Notes under the pieces: generated by a model
What the model saw: the letters and a program-made list of their open reading frames with translations, nothing else
The model's database searches: none
What the model was told of the DNA's origin: nothing
Made by a program: the position numbers and the translations under genes
Shown: positions 23,989 through 32,364 of the stretch, in pieces
How the letters are laid out: every line of letters begins with the position of its first letter
Position numbering within the stretch: position 1 is the first letter of the stretch
NCBI GenBank assembly: GCA_017984215.1
Contig: JAGOAA010000001.1
Span: 1-64,000, forward strand
DNA: 64,000 nt
Source of the DNA: Cytophagaceae bacterium
GTDB lineage: Bacteria; Bacteroidota; Bacteroidia; Cytophagales; Spirosomataceae
Direction of reading: 5' to 3'

Positions 23989-25974
23989 ATGACTCGACTC
24001 ATTGATTCTCCTAATGCTCATTTGATTGCTGATGGCAATCAGTATGCCCCATCTCTTTGGTCTTATCAACGGCGCGAAACGATTCCTGTGCAAATCGGCG
24101 ATTTGTATATGGGCTCTGATTTCCCGATTCGGATTCAATCCATGACGACGGTGGATACGATGGATACACAGGGGTCGATTGAACAATGCATTCGCATGAT
24201 TGATGCTGGTTGCGAGTTGGTTCGTATTACGGCACCATCCGTCAAAGAAGCTCAAAATTTAGAGAATATTCGAAATGGTTTGCGTGCCCGTGGGTATCAT
24301 ACGCCCTTGGTTGCAGATATTCATTTTACACCCAATGCGGCTGAATTAGCTGCTCGAATTGTTGAAAAAGTTCGTATCAATCCAGGTAATTATGCAGATA
24401 AGAAGCGGTTTGAAACGATTGATTATACAGATGTTTCCTATCAAGCAGAATTAGATCGTATCCGTGATAAATTTTTACCATTAGTCAAGATTTGTAAGGA
24501 ATATGGTACTGCCATGCGAATTGGGACCAATCATGGCTCACTATCTGATCGTATTTTGAGTCGCTATGGTGACACGCCCTTAGGGATGGTTGAATCAGCG
24601 TTGGAGTTTTTGCGAATTTGTGAAGATGAGCATTATTCTAACATCGTTCTTTCGATGAAGTCATCCAATACGCAGGTGATGGTGGAAGCTTATCGCTTGT
24701 TGAGTAAGAAATTAGCTGATGGAGGATTTAAAGCTTATCCGATGCATTTAGGGGTAACGGAAGCGGGTGAAGGTGAAGATGGTCGAATTAAATCGGCTGT
24801 TGGGATTGGCACCTTATTGGAAGATGGATTAGGCGACACAATTCGAGTTTCCTTGACAGAAGATCCTGAGTTTGAAATACCTGTTGCGCAAGAACTCGTG
24901 CATCGTTATGAATTTAGGAGTGCACAAAGTACGCCTATAGAACCTGTTACGATTGATAAGCCATTTGTCTCCCCCATTAACCCGTTTGCGCATGAGCGCC
25001 GAATAACTCATGAGGTAGCTAATTTTGGAGGTCATCAAGTTCCGCGTGTCATAGCTGATTTTTCTCAAATGCCACGGATTCAAATGGATGATTTAAAGGC
25101 TATTGGCCATTTCTATCTTCCTGAGCCCGATAAATGGGCCATGAATGATTTAGGTGCGGATTATATTTTTACGGGTAAACATGCCATCGATTTCATGTTA
25201 CCCAATGGCTTGAAGCAAATTGTAAATGCTGCTTTTTGGGATGGTAACGCCCATGTGTTTCCATTTTTTACGTGGGAGGAATGGTGTGATGCAGGGAATA
25301 AACATGCTGAATTAAATTTTGTATTGGTAGAAGCAGAAGATTTGACATCTATTTCTTTATCAAATCTTTCAAATGTCATTTTAGTGATCCAATCAAGCAA
25401 TGTGCACCAAATGGCAGCATTACGTCGGGGTTTCTTTGCGTTAAATCAACAAAATATTCAAATACCTGTTGTTCTTAAGATGGCTTACCCCAATGTAGAT
25501 GAGAATCAATTGCAGCTATTTGCGCCTACAGACGCGGGAGGATTATTGATTGATGGCTTTGGGGATGGAATTATGTTGTCTATGCCTTATATGCAAGATA
25601 AAAATGCTTTGTTGAATGCAACTGCTTTTGGAATCTTACAAGCGAGTCGGGTGCGTATTTCTAAAACAGAATATATTTCCTGCCCTTCTTGTGGGCGTAC
25701 TTTATTCGATTTGCAAGAAACGACTGCGAAGATTCGCCAAGTAACGGATCATTTGAAAGGGATTAAAATTGGTATTATGGGCTGCATCGTGAATGGTCCC
25801 GGGGAAATGGCAGATGCAGATTATGGTTACGTGGGAATAGGAAAAGACAAGATTGCCCTTTACAAAGGCCAAGAGGTTGTTAAAAAGTCGGTACCAGCTG
25901 ATTCTGCTGTGGATGAGTTGATTACCTTGATTAAAGAAAATGGTGACTGGCGTGAACCGTCAATAAACGAATAA
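23989..25974 (+). CDS. ispG: 4-hydroxy-3-methylbut-2-enyl diphosphate synthase (IspG), long form
   Basis: Non-mevalonate isoprenoid pathway; reduces MEcPP to HMBPP with a [4Fe-4S] cluster. The 661-residue protein is the long architecture. It has an N-terminal TIM barrel (about residues 20-300), an inserted central domain (about 310-560) absent from the roughly 370-residue E. coli enzyme, and the C-terminal iron-sulfur domain with SCPSCGRTLFDLQ and GIMGCIVNGPGEMADADYGY holding three Cys ligands and the catalytic Glu. Long forms are known in Bacteroidota, Chlamydiae and plants. Start ATG 23989 is preferred over an in-frame TTG at 23974 inside the promoter. Confidence 0.95.
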   Translation: MTRLIDSPNAHLIADGNQYAPSLWSYQRRETIPVQIGDLYMGSDFPIRIQSMTTVDTMDTQGSIEQCIRMIDAGCELVRITAPSVKEAQNLENIRNGLRARGYHTPLVADIHFTPNAAELAARIVEKVRINPGNYADKKRFETIDYTDVSYQAELDRIRDKFLPLVKICKEYGTAMRIGTNHGSLSDRILSRYGDTPLGMVESALEFLRICEDEHYSNIVLSMKSSNTQVMVEAYRLLSKKLADGGFKAYPMHLGVTEAGEGEDGRIKSAVGIGTLLEDGLGDTIRVSLTEDPEFEIPVAQELVHRYEFRSAQSTPIEPVTIDKPFVSPINPFAHERRITHEVANFGGHQVPRVIADFSQMPRIQMDDLKAIGHFYLPEPDKWAMNDLGADYIFTGKHAIDFMLPNGLKQIVNAAFWDGNAHVFPFFTWEEWCDAGNKHAELNFVLVEAEDLTSISLSNLSNVILVIQSSNVHQMAALRRGFFALNQQNIQIPVVLKMAYPNVDENQLQLFAPTDAGGLLIDGFGDGIMLSMPYMQDKNALLNATAFGILQASRVRISKTEYISCPSCGRTLFDLQETTAKIRQVTDHLKGIKIGIMGCIVNGPGEMADADYGYVGIGKDKIALYKGQEVVKKSVPADSAVDELITLIKENGDWREPSINE

Positions 25975-25978
25975 AATT

Positions 25979-26167
25979 ATGAGCAGATTAAAAGAGCAAT
26001 TTCGAGTAGGTGAAGTTTTCACGTATTTTATTCGTGTATTTCAAAAACCAAAACCAGGTGCTGCAACGAATTTCAACATTCGTACAATGCACACGATTAA
26101 CAAAATCTCAATTGTGATGTTTTTGTTTTGTGTATTGGTGATGCTTTACCGCGCTTTTCTTCGCTAA
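25979..26167 (+). CDS. Small membrane protein, probably DUF6728
   Basis: A 62-residue protein starting MSRLKEQFRVGEVFTYFIRV, with one membrane helix at about residues 40-58 (ISIVMFLFCVLVMLYRAF). A basic, Asn/Phe-containing N-terminal half followed by a single C-terminal helix resembles a small Bacteroidota-specific family (DUF6728 by memory of its pattern). Function unknown. It starts 4 nt after ispG and is surely cotranscribed. Its stop codon directly abuts that of the convergent thioredoxin-fold gene. Confidence 0.7.
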   Translation: MSRLKEQFRVGEVFTYFIRVFQKPKPGAATNFNIRTMHTINKISIVMFLFCVLVMLYRAFLR

Positions 26168-27214
26168 TTACTTCAATCCGAATTTACACCAATTCGTCTG
26201 GGCGAATTTCAATGCAGCCTTGTCTTTTGTCTTTGATTTGACGAAATCACACAGGTATTGATATTCTTTAGGGCCTGGAGCGCTTGGTAATACATCAATT
26301 AGGCCTTCGATAACCTTAATCGCAGCCATTGCATTTTTCTGCTTGAATAAGAGCGTGCTTTCTGCCATCCAAGTTCTTCGAATGATGGAACCTTTATCAA
26401 TTTCGCATTTCGCCATTTGATCCTTCAAGCGTTTCAGATCAGCACTTGTTAATTTATTGACCTGAGAGCTAGTCATCACAATTTGAAATACATTCTCATA
26501 GATCATTTTAACAAGGCCTGGATCTGCAATACGATTATATTGGGCTAAATGACCTACAAAATATTCGAATAAGGCATTGTTATTGTTCATCATGACCATT
26601 TGAATGATGTTCAAGGCACTTTGGCTTGTGTATTGATTGGTGGGCATAACCTTCACCAATTCATTCACCATTTTGATATTTGTAGCTGTATCAGCCGTTA
26701 ATCGAGCGAATTGTGCGTAGTTAAGTAAGAATGCGAATCCACGATCGCCTGATTTATATTTTGTAGCAAAATTGCTCGATTGTTCAGCTGGATTAGCTGC
26801 TTTTTGAGCAATGCTATTAACATTCAATATGGTGTTCTCCCGTTCACCAAATGCCTTAGCTTGCACCAATTTCATCGTCTTGGGTTCGAAAAAAAGGAAA
26901 GTTGGCGTTGCATTTATAATCACTTTTAATTGCTGCAGGATTCGTTGGCTTTCGGGTTTGCGAATGTCCAACTGATAATTAACAAAATTGGTATTATACA
27001 ATGTGCCTACTTGCGGCTGTGCGAATGTGCCTTTAAAGGAATTACAAACGTGACAATCTGGCGCGTAAACTTCTACAAACAATAATTTGTTTTGTTGCTT
27101 GGCACTTGTAATTGCTGAATTTAAATTACTGTTTTTCAGGAAGTTAATCCCTTTTTGTGCGAATCCGCTTGAAGTAAGAAAGGATAAGATTACAATGAAT
27201 TTGATTGAACGCAT
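26168..27214 (-). CDS. Secreted thioredoxin-fold protein with CHVC motif
   Basis: A 348-residue protein with a signal peptide (MRSIKFIVILSFLTSSGFAQ). Residues of about 25-130 form a thioredoxin-like domain with DCHVCNSF as the CxxC redox site and TPTFLFFEPKTMKLVQ as the cis-Pro strand. The remaining 200 residues look helical, perhaps repeat-like, and are of unknown function. Likely a periplasmic thiol-disulfide protein. It starts 9 nt after gldC, so the two probably form a minus-strand operon with gldC first. Confidence 0.8.
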   Translation of the reverse strand: MRSIKFIVILSFLTSSGFAQKGINFLKNSNLNSAITSAKQQNKLLFVEVYAPDCHVCNSFKGTFAQPQVGTLYNTNFVNYQLDIRKPESQRILQQLKVIINATPTFLFFEPKTMKLVQAKAFGERENTILNVNSIAQKAANPAEQSSNFATKYKSGDRGFAFLLNYAQFARLTADTATNIKMVNELVKVMPTNQYTSQSALNIIQMVMMNNNNALFEYFVGHLAQYNRIADPGLVKMIYENVFQIVMTSSQVNKLTSADLKRLKDQMAKCEIDKGSIIRRTWMAESTLLFKQKNAMAAIKVIEGLIDVLPSAPGPKEYQYLCDFVKSKTKDKAALKFAQTNWCKFGLK

Positions 27215-27223
27215 GCGCTTGGA

Positions 27224-27574
27224 TTATTGGCCTTGAGAAGCCGCGGTAATTTCTTTCTTTAAATTTTGTGAGAGTTTCTTGCAAACTTGTTCTACTTCGA
27301 GTGCAAATTCTGAATCACCTGTTGCCTGCAAGGCTGCATCGCCTACCGTCCCCATGATTTCAATGAAGAATCGTTTCATATCAAGCACTTCCATGTCTTT
27401 CGTCCACAAGGGTAAGGTCAAGGTTCCTTTGTGATAAGGATCCCATGTCGCTACTAATATGGCTTTCGTTTCCTCAATACCTTCGTTGGGGTTATCAGTT
27501 GCAGACCAAGAGATCTGTTCAGGAATGTTATTGTCGTCTAATTGTATTTTGAAATTAATTTCAGAATGTTTCAT
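27224..27574 (-). CDS. gldC: Gliding motility protein GldC
   Basis: A 116-residue cytosolic protein with MKHSEINFKIQLDDNNIPEQ at the start and ATWDPYHKGTLTLPLWTKDM followed by KRFFIEIMGTVGDA, the recognisable GldC pattern. GldC supports gliding and the type IX secretion machinery, although its biochemical role is unknown. No other gld or spr genes are in the window, so it stands alone. It is divergent from cinA across an 80-nt spacer. Its presence supports a Bacteroidota gliding lineage but does not prove motility. Confidence 0.92.
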   Translation of the reverse strand: MKHSEINFKIQLDDNNIPEQISWSATDNPNEGIEETKAILVATWDPYHKGTLTLPLWTKDMEVLDMKRFFIEIMGTVGDAALQATGDSEFALEVEQVCKKLSQNLKKEITAASQGQ

Positions 27575-27626
27575 TTGCTCAGTTTGTTTTTCGATTCATC
27601 CGTGTGTTTCCAAACGAATTAAATCG

Positions 27627-27644
27627 TATTTTCGTACAAAAGTA
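27627..27644. promoter_or_regulatory. Overlapping divergent -7 elements between gldC and cinA
   Basis: On the minus strand TACTTTTG (27637-27644) is a full TAnnTTTG match for gldC. On the plus strand TATTTTCG (27627-27634) is a one-mismatch match ending 20 nt before cinA. Neither has a clear TTG at the right distance. Confidence 0.35.
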
Positions 27645-27654
27645 AGAAAACTAA

Positions 27655-28908
27655 ATGGTTCGAGCAGAAATAATTACCATTGGCGATGAGATTCTCTACG
27701 GTCAAATCCTGGACACGAATACCCAATGGATTAGCTTAGAACTCGATAAAATTGGCATTAAAACAATTCGTAAATCTTCAGTGGGCGACCAACGAGATGA
27801 GATTGTTCAAATTCTCGAAGAAGCTCAAAAACGCGCTGATATTGTTTTTATTACGGGTGGATTGGGGCCAACGAAAGATGATTTGACCAAAAAGATTTTG
27901 GCAGATTTTTTCAATTGTCCTCTCGCCTATCATGCTGAAGCCTTAGAAGATGTGACGGATTTCTTTGCTAAAAGAGGCCGTGAACTTAGTGATATCAACC
28001 GTGATCAGGCTTTATTACCCACAAAATGTACATTTATTCCTAATAAACAGGGAACAGCTCCTGCCATGTGGTTTAATGAGCAGAATACAATTTGGATTTC
28101 CATGCCTGGGGTACCTTTTGAAATGAAGGCAATTATGGAAACGGAGGTATTGCCTCGAATAGTTACCCATTTTAAACTTCCTGTTATTGTTCATCAAATT
28201 AGGAAAGTTGTAGGTATAGGTGAATCTTATTTATCGGATTTGATTCAAGATTGGGAATTACAATTACCTGCTCATTTGAAACTAGCCTATTTGCCTTCAT
28301 TAGGCATCGTTAAGCTTCGGTTGACAGGTTTTGGGCAAGATAAAGTTCAATTACATCTAGACATTGATGCTGAGTTCGAAAAGGTTATGCCTTTAATAAA
28401 AGGCTTTGTATTTGGGCGTGAAAAAGACGAATTAGCTGCTGTAGTTGGTCAATTACTTGTAACCAATCAAGCCACATTAGCTGTTGCCGAGAGTTGTACG
28501 GGTGGTTATTTGGCGCATCAATTCACGCAACATTCTGGTAGTTCGGCTTATTTCCAAGGAGGAATTATCAGTTATGCGAATGATGTCAAAGAACATCAAT
28601 TAGGTGTTTCGAAAGCAATTTTAGAAACGGACGGAGCCGTGAGTGAGGCATGTGTGAAGGCTATGGCAGAAGGTGCAAGAAAACAGCTGGATACAACCTA
28701 TGCACTAGCTACTTCAGGGATTGCGGGACCCGATGGTGGAACTGAAGAAAAGCCAGTGGGTACCATATGGATCGCATTAGCCCATCCGAATGGTGTAATT
28801 ACGCGCAAATTGACGCAAGGAGGCACACGTATTCAAAACATTCATTTGAGTTCATTAACAGCAATTAATTTGTTGCGAAGATATTTATTAAACGATTTGG
28901 CGGAATAA
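27655..28908 (+). CDS. cinA: CinA-type nicotinamide-nucleotide amidase
   Basis: A 417-residue two-domain protein. Residues 1 to about 170 are the MoaB-like CinA domain (ITIGDEILYGQILDTNTQWI, FITGGLGPTKDDLTK), and the C-terminal about 160 are the NMN deamidase domain (AESCTGGYLAHQFTQHSGSS). The protein recycles pyridine nucleotides. The competence name is historical. The full length and both motifs suggest a functional enzyme. The E2 acyltransferase gene starts 1 nt after its stop. Confidence 0.94.
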   Translation: MVRAEIITIGDEILYGQILDTNTQWISLELDKIGIKTIRKSSVGDQRDEIVQILEEAQKRADIVFITGGLGPTKDDLTKKILADFFNCPLAYHAEALEDVTDFFAKRGRELSDINRDQALLPTKCTFIPNKQGTAPAMWFNEQNTIWISMPGVPFEMKAIMETEVLPRIVTHFKLPVIVHQIRKVVGIGESYLSDLIQDWELQLPAHLKLAYLPSLGIVKLRLTGFGQDKVQLHLDIDAEFEKVMPLIKGFVFGREKDELAAVVGQLLVTNQATLAVAESCTGGYLAHQFTQHSGSSAYFQGGIISYANDVKEHQLGVSKAILETDGAVSEACVKAMAEGARKQLDTTYALATSGIAGPDGGTEEKPVGTIWIALAHPNGVITRKLTQGGTRIQNIHLSSLTAINLLRRYLLNDLAE

Positions 28909-28909
28909 T

Positions 28910-30181
28910 ATGGCGATCACAGAAATTATTATGCCCAAAATGGGGGAAAGTATCATGGAAGCTACTGTGTTAAACTGGTTAAAACAGCCAGGTGACTACG
29001 TAGAAGCGGATGAATTTATCCTAGAGGTAGCGACCGATAAGATTGATACCGAAGTCCCTTCGCCCGTTGCAGGTTATCTAAAACAAATTTTAATCCCTGT
29101 GGGTCAGGTGGCCACCATTGGGAAGGCAATTTGCGTGATTGATGCAAATGATGATGTACCGGTCGAGAAAAAATCTTTTGACGCTTCCGATGTTTTTCAT
29201 CCTGAGCCTGATTTAGCAACTTTAACTGAACTAAGTTTAGGCCAAAACTTGGATGTGAGTACTGATAAGTCTAATCCATGGGTTTCGCCGTTGATTAAGC
29301 AAATTTGCCAACAAGAGAAAGTATCCCAACGAGAATTAAGCGAAATTCGTGGATCTGGCATGGATGGTCGGGTGACGAAAAAGGATGTATTGAATTTTAT
29401 TGCCGTACGTAATTCGAAGCGCATGGTCGCATCGGGTACCTTGAGTCAAGGTCCTGGTTTGCGTTTGCCGGGCGATGAAGTGATTGAAATGGATCGTATG
29501 CGGAAGATGATTTCTGAGCGTATGTCGGATTCCAAGCGTATTTCTCCCCATGTTACGTCATTTTTAGAGGCTGATATTACCTCTTTGGTTCAATGGCGTG
29601 AGCAGAATAAAGCAAAATTTTTAGAAAAATATAAGGAGCCGATCACGTATACGCCTCTCCTATTTATGGCTACCGCGCAAGCGATTAAGGATTTTCCGGG
29701 CATAAATATTTCAGTAGAGGGTAATTACATTGTTCAACACAAGCAAATCAATATTGGTATGGCGGTTGCTTTGCCTAATGGAAATTTGATTGTACCCGTA
29801 ATTCACAATGTAGATACCTTGTCGCTTGTTGAATTGACCCAAAAGGTCAATGATTTGTCAAATCGCGCTCGGAAGAATAAATTGACTCCGGCTGATTTAG
29901 AAGGCGGAACCTACACGATTTCTAATATCGGAGGTTTTGGTAATTTGATGGGCACGCCCATTATCGTTCAACCTCAGGTTGCCATCATGGCATTTGGAGT
30001 GATTGAAAAGAAGCCTGCAGTAATCACCGGACCTAATGGTGAGGACCAAATAGCCATACGCCAAAAGATGTTTATTTCACATTCCTATGATCACCGTGTG
30101 GTAGATGGATCTTTAGGTGGAGGATTTATCAAACGTGTTTCAGATTACTTGGAACGTTTCCAGATTGAATTAGATCTGTAA
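28910..30181 (+). CDS. 2-oxo acid dehydrogenase E2 (dihydrolipoamide acyltransferase)
   Basis: A 423-residue E2 subunit. It has an N-terminal lipoyl domain with lipoyl-Lys in EVATDKIDTEVPSP (about residue 43), a peripheral-subunit-binding domain (SPLIKQICQQEKVSQREL, GSGMDGRVTKKD) and the catalytic domain ending in HSYDHRVVDGSLGG. It could serve pyruvate, 2-oxoglutarate or branched-chain oxo-acid dehydrogenase. The opening EIIMPKMGESIMEATVLNWL is commonest in branched-chain or pyruvate E2 of Bacteroidota. No E1 or E3 gene is adjacent, so the partners must be encoded elsewhere. Confidence 0.9.
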   Translation: MAITEIIMPKMGESIMEATVLNWLKQPGDYVEADEFILEVATDKIDTEVPSPVAGYLKQILIPVGQVATIGKAICVIDANDDVPVEKKSFDASDVFHPEPDLATLTELSLGQNLDVSTDKSNPWVSPLIKQICQQEKVSQRELSEIRGSGMDGRVTKKDVLNFIAVRNSKRMVASGTLSQGPGLRLPGDEVIEMDRMRKMISERMSDSKRISPHVTSFLEADITSLVQWREQNKAKFLEKYKEPITYTPLLFMATAQAIKDFPGINISVEGNYIVQHKQINIGMAVALPNGNLIVPVIHNVDTLSLVELTQKVNDLSNRARKNKLTPADLEGGTYTISNIGGFGNLMGTPIIVQPQVAIMAFGVIEKKPAVITGPNGEDQIAIRQKMFISHSYDHRVVDGSLGGGFIKRVSDYLERFQIELDL

Positions 30182-30183
30182 TA

Positions 30184-30212
30184 AAAAAGGCTATCATTTC
30201 GATAGCCTTTTT
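30184..30212. terminator. Bidirectional terminator between E2 and desaturase genes
   Basis: AAAAAGGCTATC (30184-30195) pairs with GATAGCCTTTTT (30201-30212) over an ATTTC loop; perfect 12-bp stem with A/T tracts on both sides, between convergent stops at 30181 and 30222. Confidence 0.88.
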
Positions 30213-30221
30213 GTTTGATTG

Positions 30222-30983
30222 CTAAAACTTAGCATTTGGATCTTTTACATTGGGTCGGATAATTCGTAACCAAGTCAATAATTTAATCATGGGATAAGTA
30301 GGATCAAACTCAAACCATTTTGTGGCAAAATTCACACGGTTAGGTAGTTTATGGTGGTTGTTTTGGAACAATTCACCCATCATGACAACATCAAACACCA
30401 ACGAATTTCTTGAGTGATCGTGGTTATCATAATTTTGGTACCCGTATTTGTGGCCTGACCAATTGACAATCGCACCGTGTACAGGTCCCATTAAGAAATG
30501 AACAGGAAGCAAAAAGAAAAATGCCCAATGCATATCGAAATATACAAAAGCAACAATGTATAACGATGCATAAGCAACACCCCAGCCGATACGAGAAATC
30601 CATGAATCTCCTATGCGTTCGATTGTCTTTGAAACCGGGTAATCGTGTTCAAAACGCTCTTCAACCTTTTGTTTACGATTTAAAACGGCATTATAGATAT
30701 CTTTTGTTTTCCACATCATGGTAAACACATTGCTGGAGAACATCGGTGAGTGAGGATCTTTAGCCGTATCTGAAAATGCATGGTGCATGCGGTGTAAAAT
30801 CGCATAAGCACGAGGGCTTAAGAATGATGACCCTTGAGATAAATAAGTTAAGAAATAGAAGAATTTCTCCCAAAACTTACTCATTAAAAACATTTTGTGA
30901 GCCGAATATCGATGTAAAAAGAAAGTCTGACTAAATAGGGATACGTACCAGTGAATAACAAATGCGGGAAGTACTAATTGCAT
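30222..30983 (-). CDS. Acyl-CoA (delta-9 type) fatty acid desaturase
   Basis: A 253-residue integral membrane di-iron desaturase. Three His boxes are present: HRYSAH, HRMHH and NNHHK, in the usual order and spacing. Hydrophobic stretches near residues 1-20 and 135-175 form the membrane part. It introduces a double bond into acyl chains and probably adjusts membrane fluidity. It is shorter than eukaryotic stearoyl-CoA desaturases and lacks a fused cytochrome b5, typical for bacterial members. Convergent with the E2 gene. Confidence 0.9.
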   Translation of the reverse strand: MQLVLPAFVIHWYVSLFSQTFFLHRYSAHKMFLMSKFWEKFFYFLTYLSQGSSFLSPRAYAILHRMHHAFSDTAKDPHSPMFSSNVFTMMWKTKDIYNAVLNRKQKVEERFEHDYPVSKTIERIGDSWISRIGWGVAYASLYIVAFVYFDMHWAFFFLLPVHFLMGPVHGAIVNWSGHKYGYQNYDNHDHSRNSLVFDVVMMGELFQNNHHKLPNRVNFATKWFEFDPTYPMIKLLTWLRIIRPNVKDPNAKF

Positions 30984-31008
30984 AAAGTTTAATTAAAGTT
31001 ATAAGTCA

Positions 31009-31043
31009 CAAATTTAAACATGAAAACCTCCACTTTGTTCAAA
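31009..31043 (-). promoter_or_regulatory. Promoter of the desaturase gene
   Basis: On the minus strand TTTG (31040-31043), 23 nt spacer, TAAATTTG (31009-31016). The implied leader is about 20 nt before ATG 30983. Confidence 0.65.
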
Positions 31044-31080
31044 TTAAAAGAATACTTTTCTGATATTAATCACTTTTAGG

Positions 31081-31794
31081 TCATTCATGTAATAAATGTA
31101 TTGCATGTGTTGATGCGATACACGCCGTTTCTGTACGTAATATTGCTTTTCCTAAGCTAAATGGTGTATATTTTTTATCAAATAGTAAAGAGGTTTCATC
31201 GCTTGAAAAATCCCCTTCTGGGCCTACAAAAATGGTGTAGGATTGATTCAACTTGATTTGTTTACTTAAAGTTCCAACGGGTGGGTCACTGATGTGGGCA
31301 AATAACAGTTGATTCGTTGTGCTAGGTTCCATGGAATCAATCAATTGTTTCAATGGAGTTAATGGCTTTATTTGAGGAAGAAACAAATTTTTTGATTGTT
31401 TTAAAGCCGCAATCGCAATTTTCTCTAAACGAACTAATTTCATTTCTTTCCGTTCAGAGTTTTTTGATGTAAAAAAACCGATGCTATGGATTCCGAATTC
31501 GCAGCATTTTTCTACCATCCATTCCATCCGCTCCATTTGTTTCGTTGGTGCTACAAATAAATGAATTTGATAGGCTGGTTTTTCTTGCTTTTCGATTATC
31601 TGGAGTTTAACAAAGCTTGTCTTTTTTGAATCGATTCTATCGATAACAGCTTCATACAGCCCTCCTGCTCCATCCAATATCCGAATTTTATCGCCACTAC
31701 GTAAACGCAAAACCCGACAAGCATGAAAGGACTCTTCTTCTGTTAAGAATCCCGTGCTGGTCGGGTTGGGTGCGTAAAATACATATTTACTCAT
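31081..31794 (-). CDS. rsmE: 16S rRNA (uracil(1498)-N3)-methyltransferase
   Basis: SPOUT-class SAM methyltransferase of 237 residues. An N-terminal PUA-like domain (HACRVLRLRSGDKIRILDG) precedes the knotted domain with FVGPEGDFSSDE and the C-terminal LGKAILRTETACIAS, the RsmE SAM-binding signature. It methylates U1498 of 16S rRNA. Length and motifs are standard. It starts 3 nt after the upstream acidic hypothetical gene, so it is probably the last gene of the glnN-hypothetical-rsmE transcript. Confidence 0.94.
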   Translation of the reverse strand: MSKYVFYAPNPTSTGFLTEEESFHACRVLRLRSGDKIRILDGAGGLYEAVIDRIDSKKTSFVKLQIIEKQEKPAYQIHLFVAPTKQMERMEWMVEKCCEFGIHSIGFFTSKNSERKEMKLVRLEKIAIAALKQSKNLFLPQIKPLTPLKQLIDSMEPSTTNQLLFAHISDPPVGTLSKQIKLNQSYTIFVGPEGDFSSDETSLLFDKKYTPFSLGKAILRTETACIASTHAIHLLHE

Positions 31795-31797
31795 GTA

Positions 31798-32358
31798 TTA
31801 TTCGGGGTCTTCGGAACGGAATGAAAAACGGGATGGATCTAATGAAAGTGTTCCGCCGTTAAAATCATTAATGAATTTCACAATGACATCATCTTCCAAT
31901 GAGGGAACATACAATGCTGCCTCTAAACCAATGCCATATTCGAAATCTTCGTCTATCTCGATGTATTCATTGACTTTGATTTCATCGTTTTCTTCCAGTT
32001 CATCAATAATTTCGAGAATCATTACCTCTACTTCTTCGTCCAAGGATTCGTTCTCAACGTAAGTTTCATCCCGATTTTCGATAGGAACATATAAAGGGAA
32101 ATGATGAATGGCTTCTTGTTCAGCCGCTTCGTAGATTGCGCTGGCATAATGCAATTGCAAGGTGCACAGGATAGCATCGTAAATTACTTCTTGTTTATTG
32201 AATTGGCCCACAAACTGAATATGGACCATTTCTTTCTCATTGCCCGTAGGCAAATCATCATCCTCTATAACGATAAAGGGCTTATTCGCTTGAGTGCACT
32301 GGTCTTTTAATTGTTGGATTTCCTCCTTAGAAAAACCAGGATTTGCTTGCGTTGTCAT
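31798..32358 (-). CDS. Acidic conserved hypothetical protein
   Basis: A 186-residue soluble protein I do not recognise. It is strongly acidic, with runs such as VIEDDDLPTGNEKE and LDEEVEVMILEIIDELEEN. The N-terminal part contains a predicted alpha/beta stretch (MVHIQFVGQFNKQEVIYDAI) and the C-terminal part a short beta segment ending SRFSFRSEDPE. No signal peptide, membrane helix or cofactor motif is seen. It sits 6 nt after glnN and 3 nt before rsmE, so it is in one operon, but the neighbours do not point to a function. Confidence 0.8.
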   Translation of the reverse strand: MTTQANPGFSKEEIQQLKDQCTQANKPFIVIEDDDLPTGNEKEMVHIQFVGQFNKQEVIYDAILCTLQLHYASAIYEAAEQEAIHHFPLYVPIENRDETYVENESLDEEVEVMILEIIDELEENDEIKVNEYIEIDEDFEYGIGLEAALYVPSLEDDVIVKFINDFNGGTLSLDPSRFSFRSEDPE

Positions 32359-32364
32359 GTAAGA

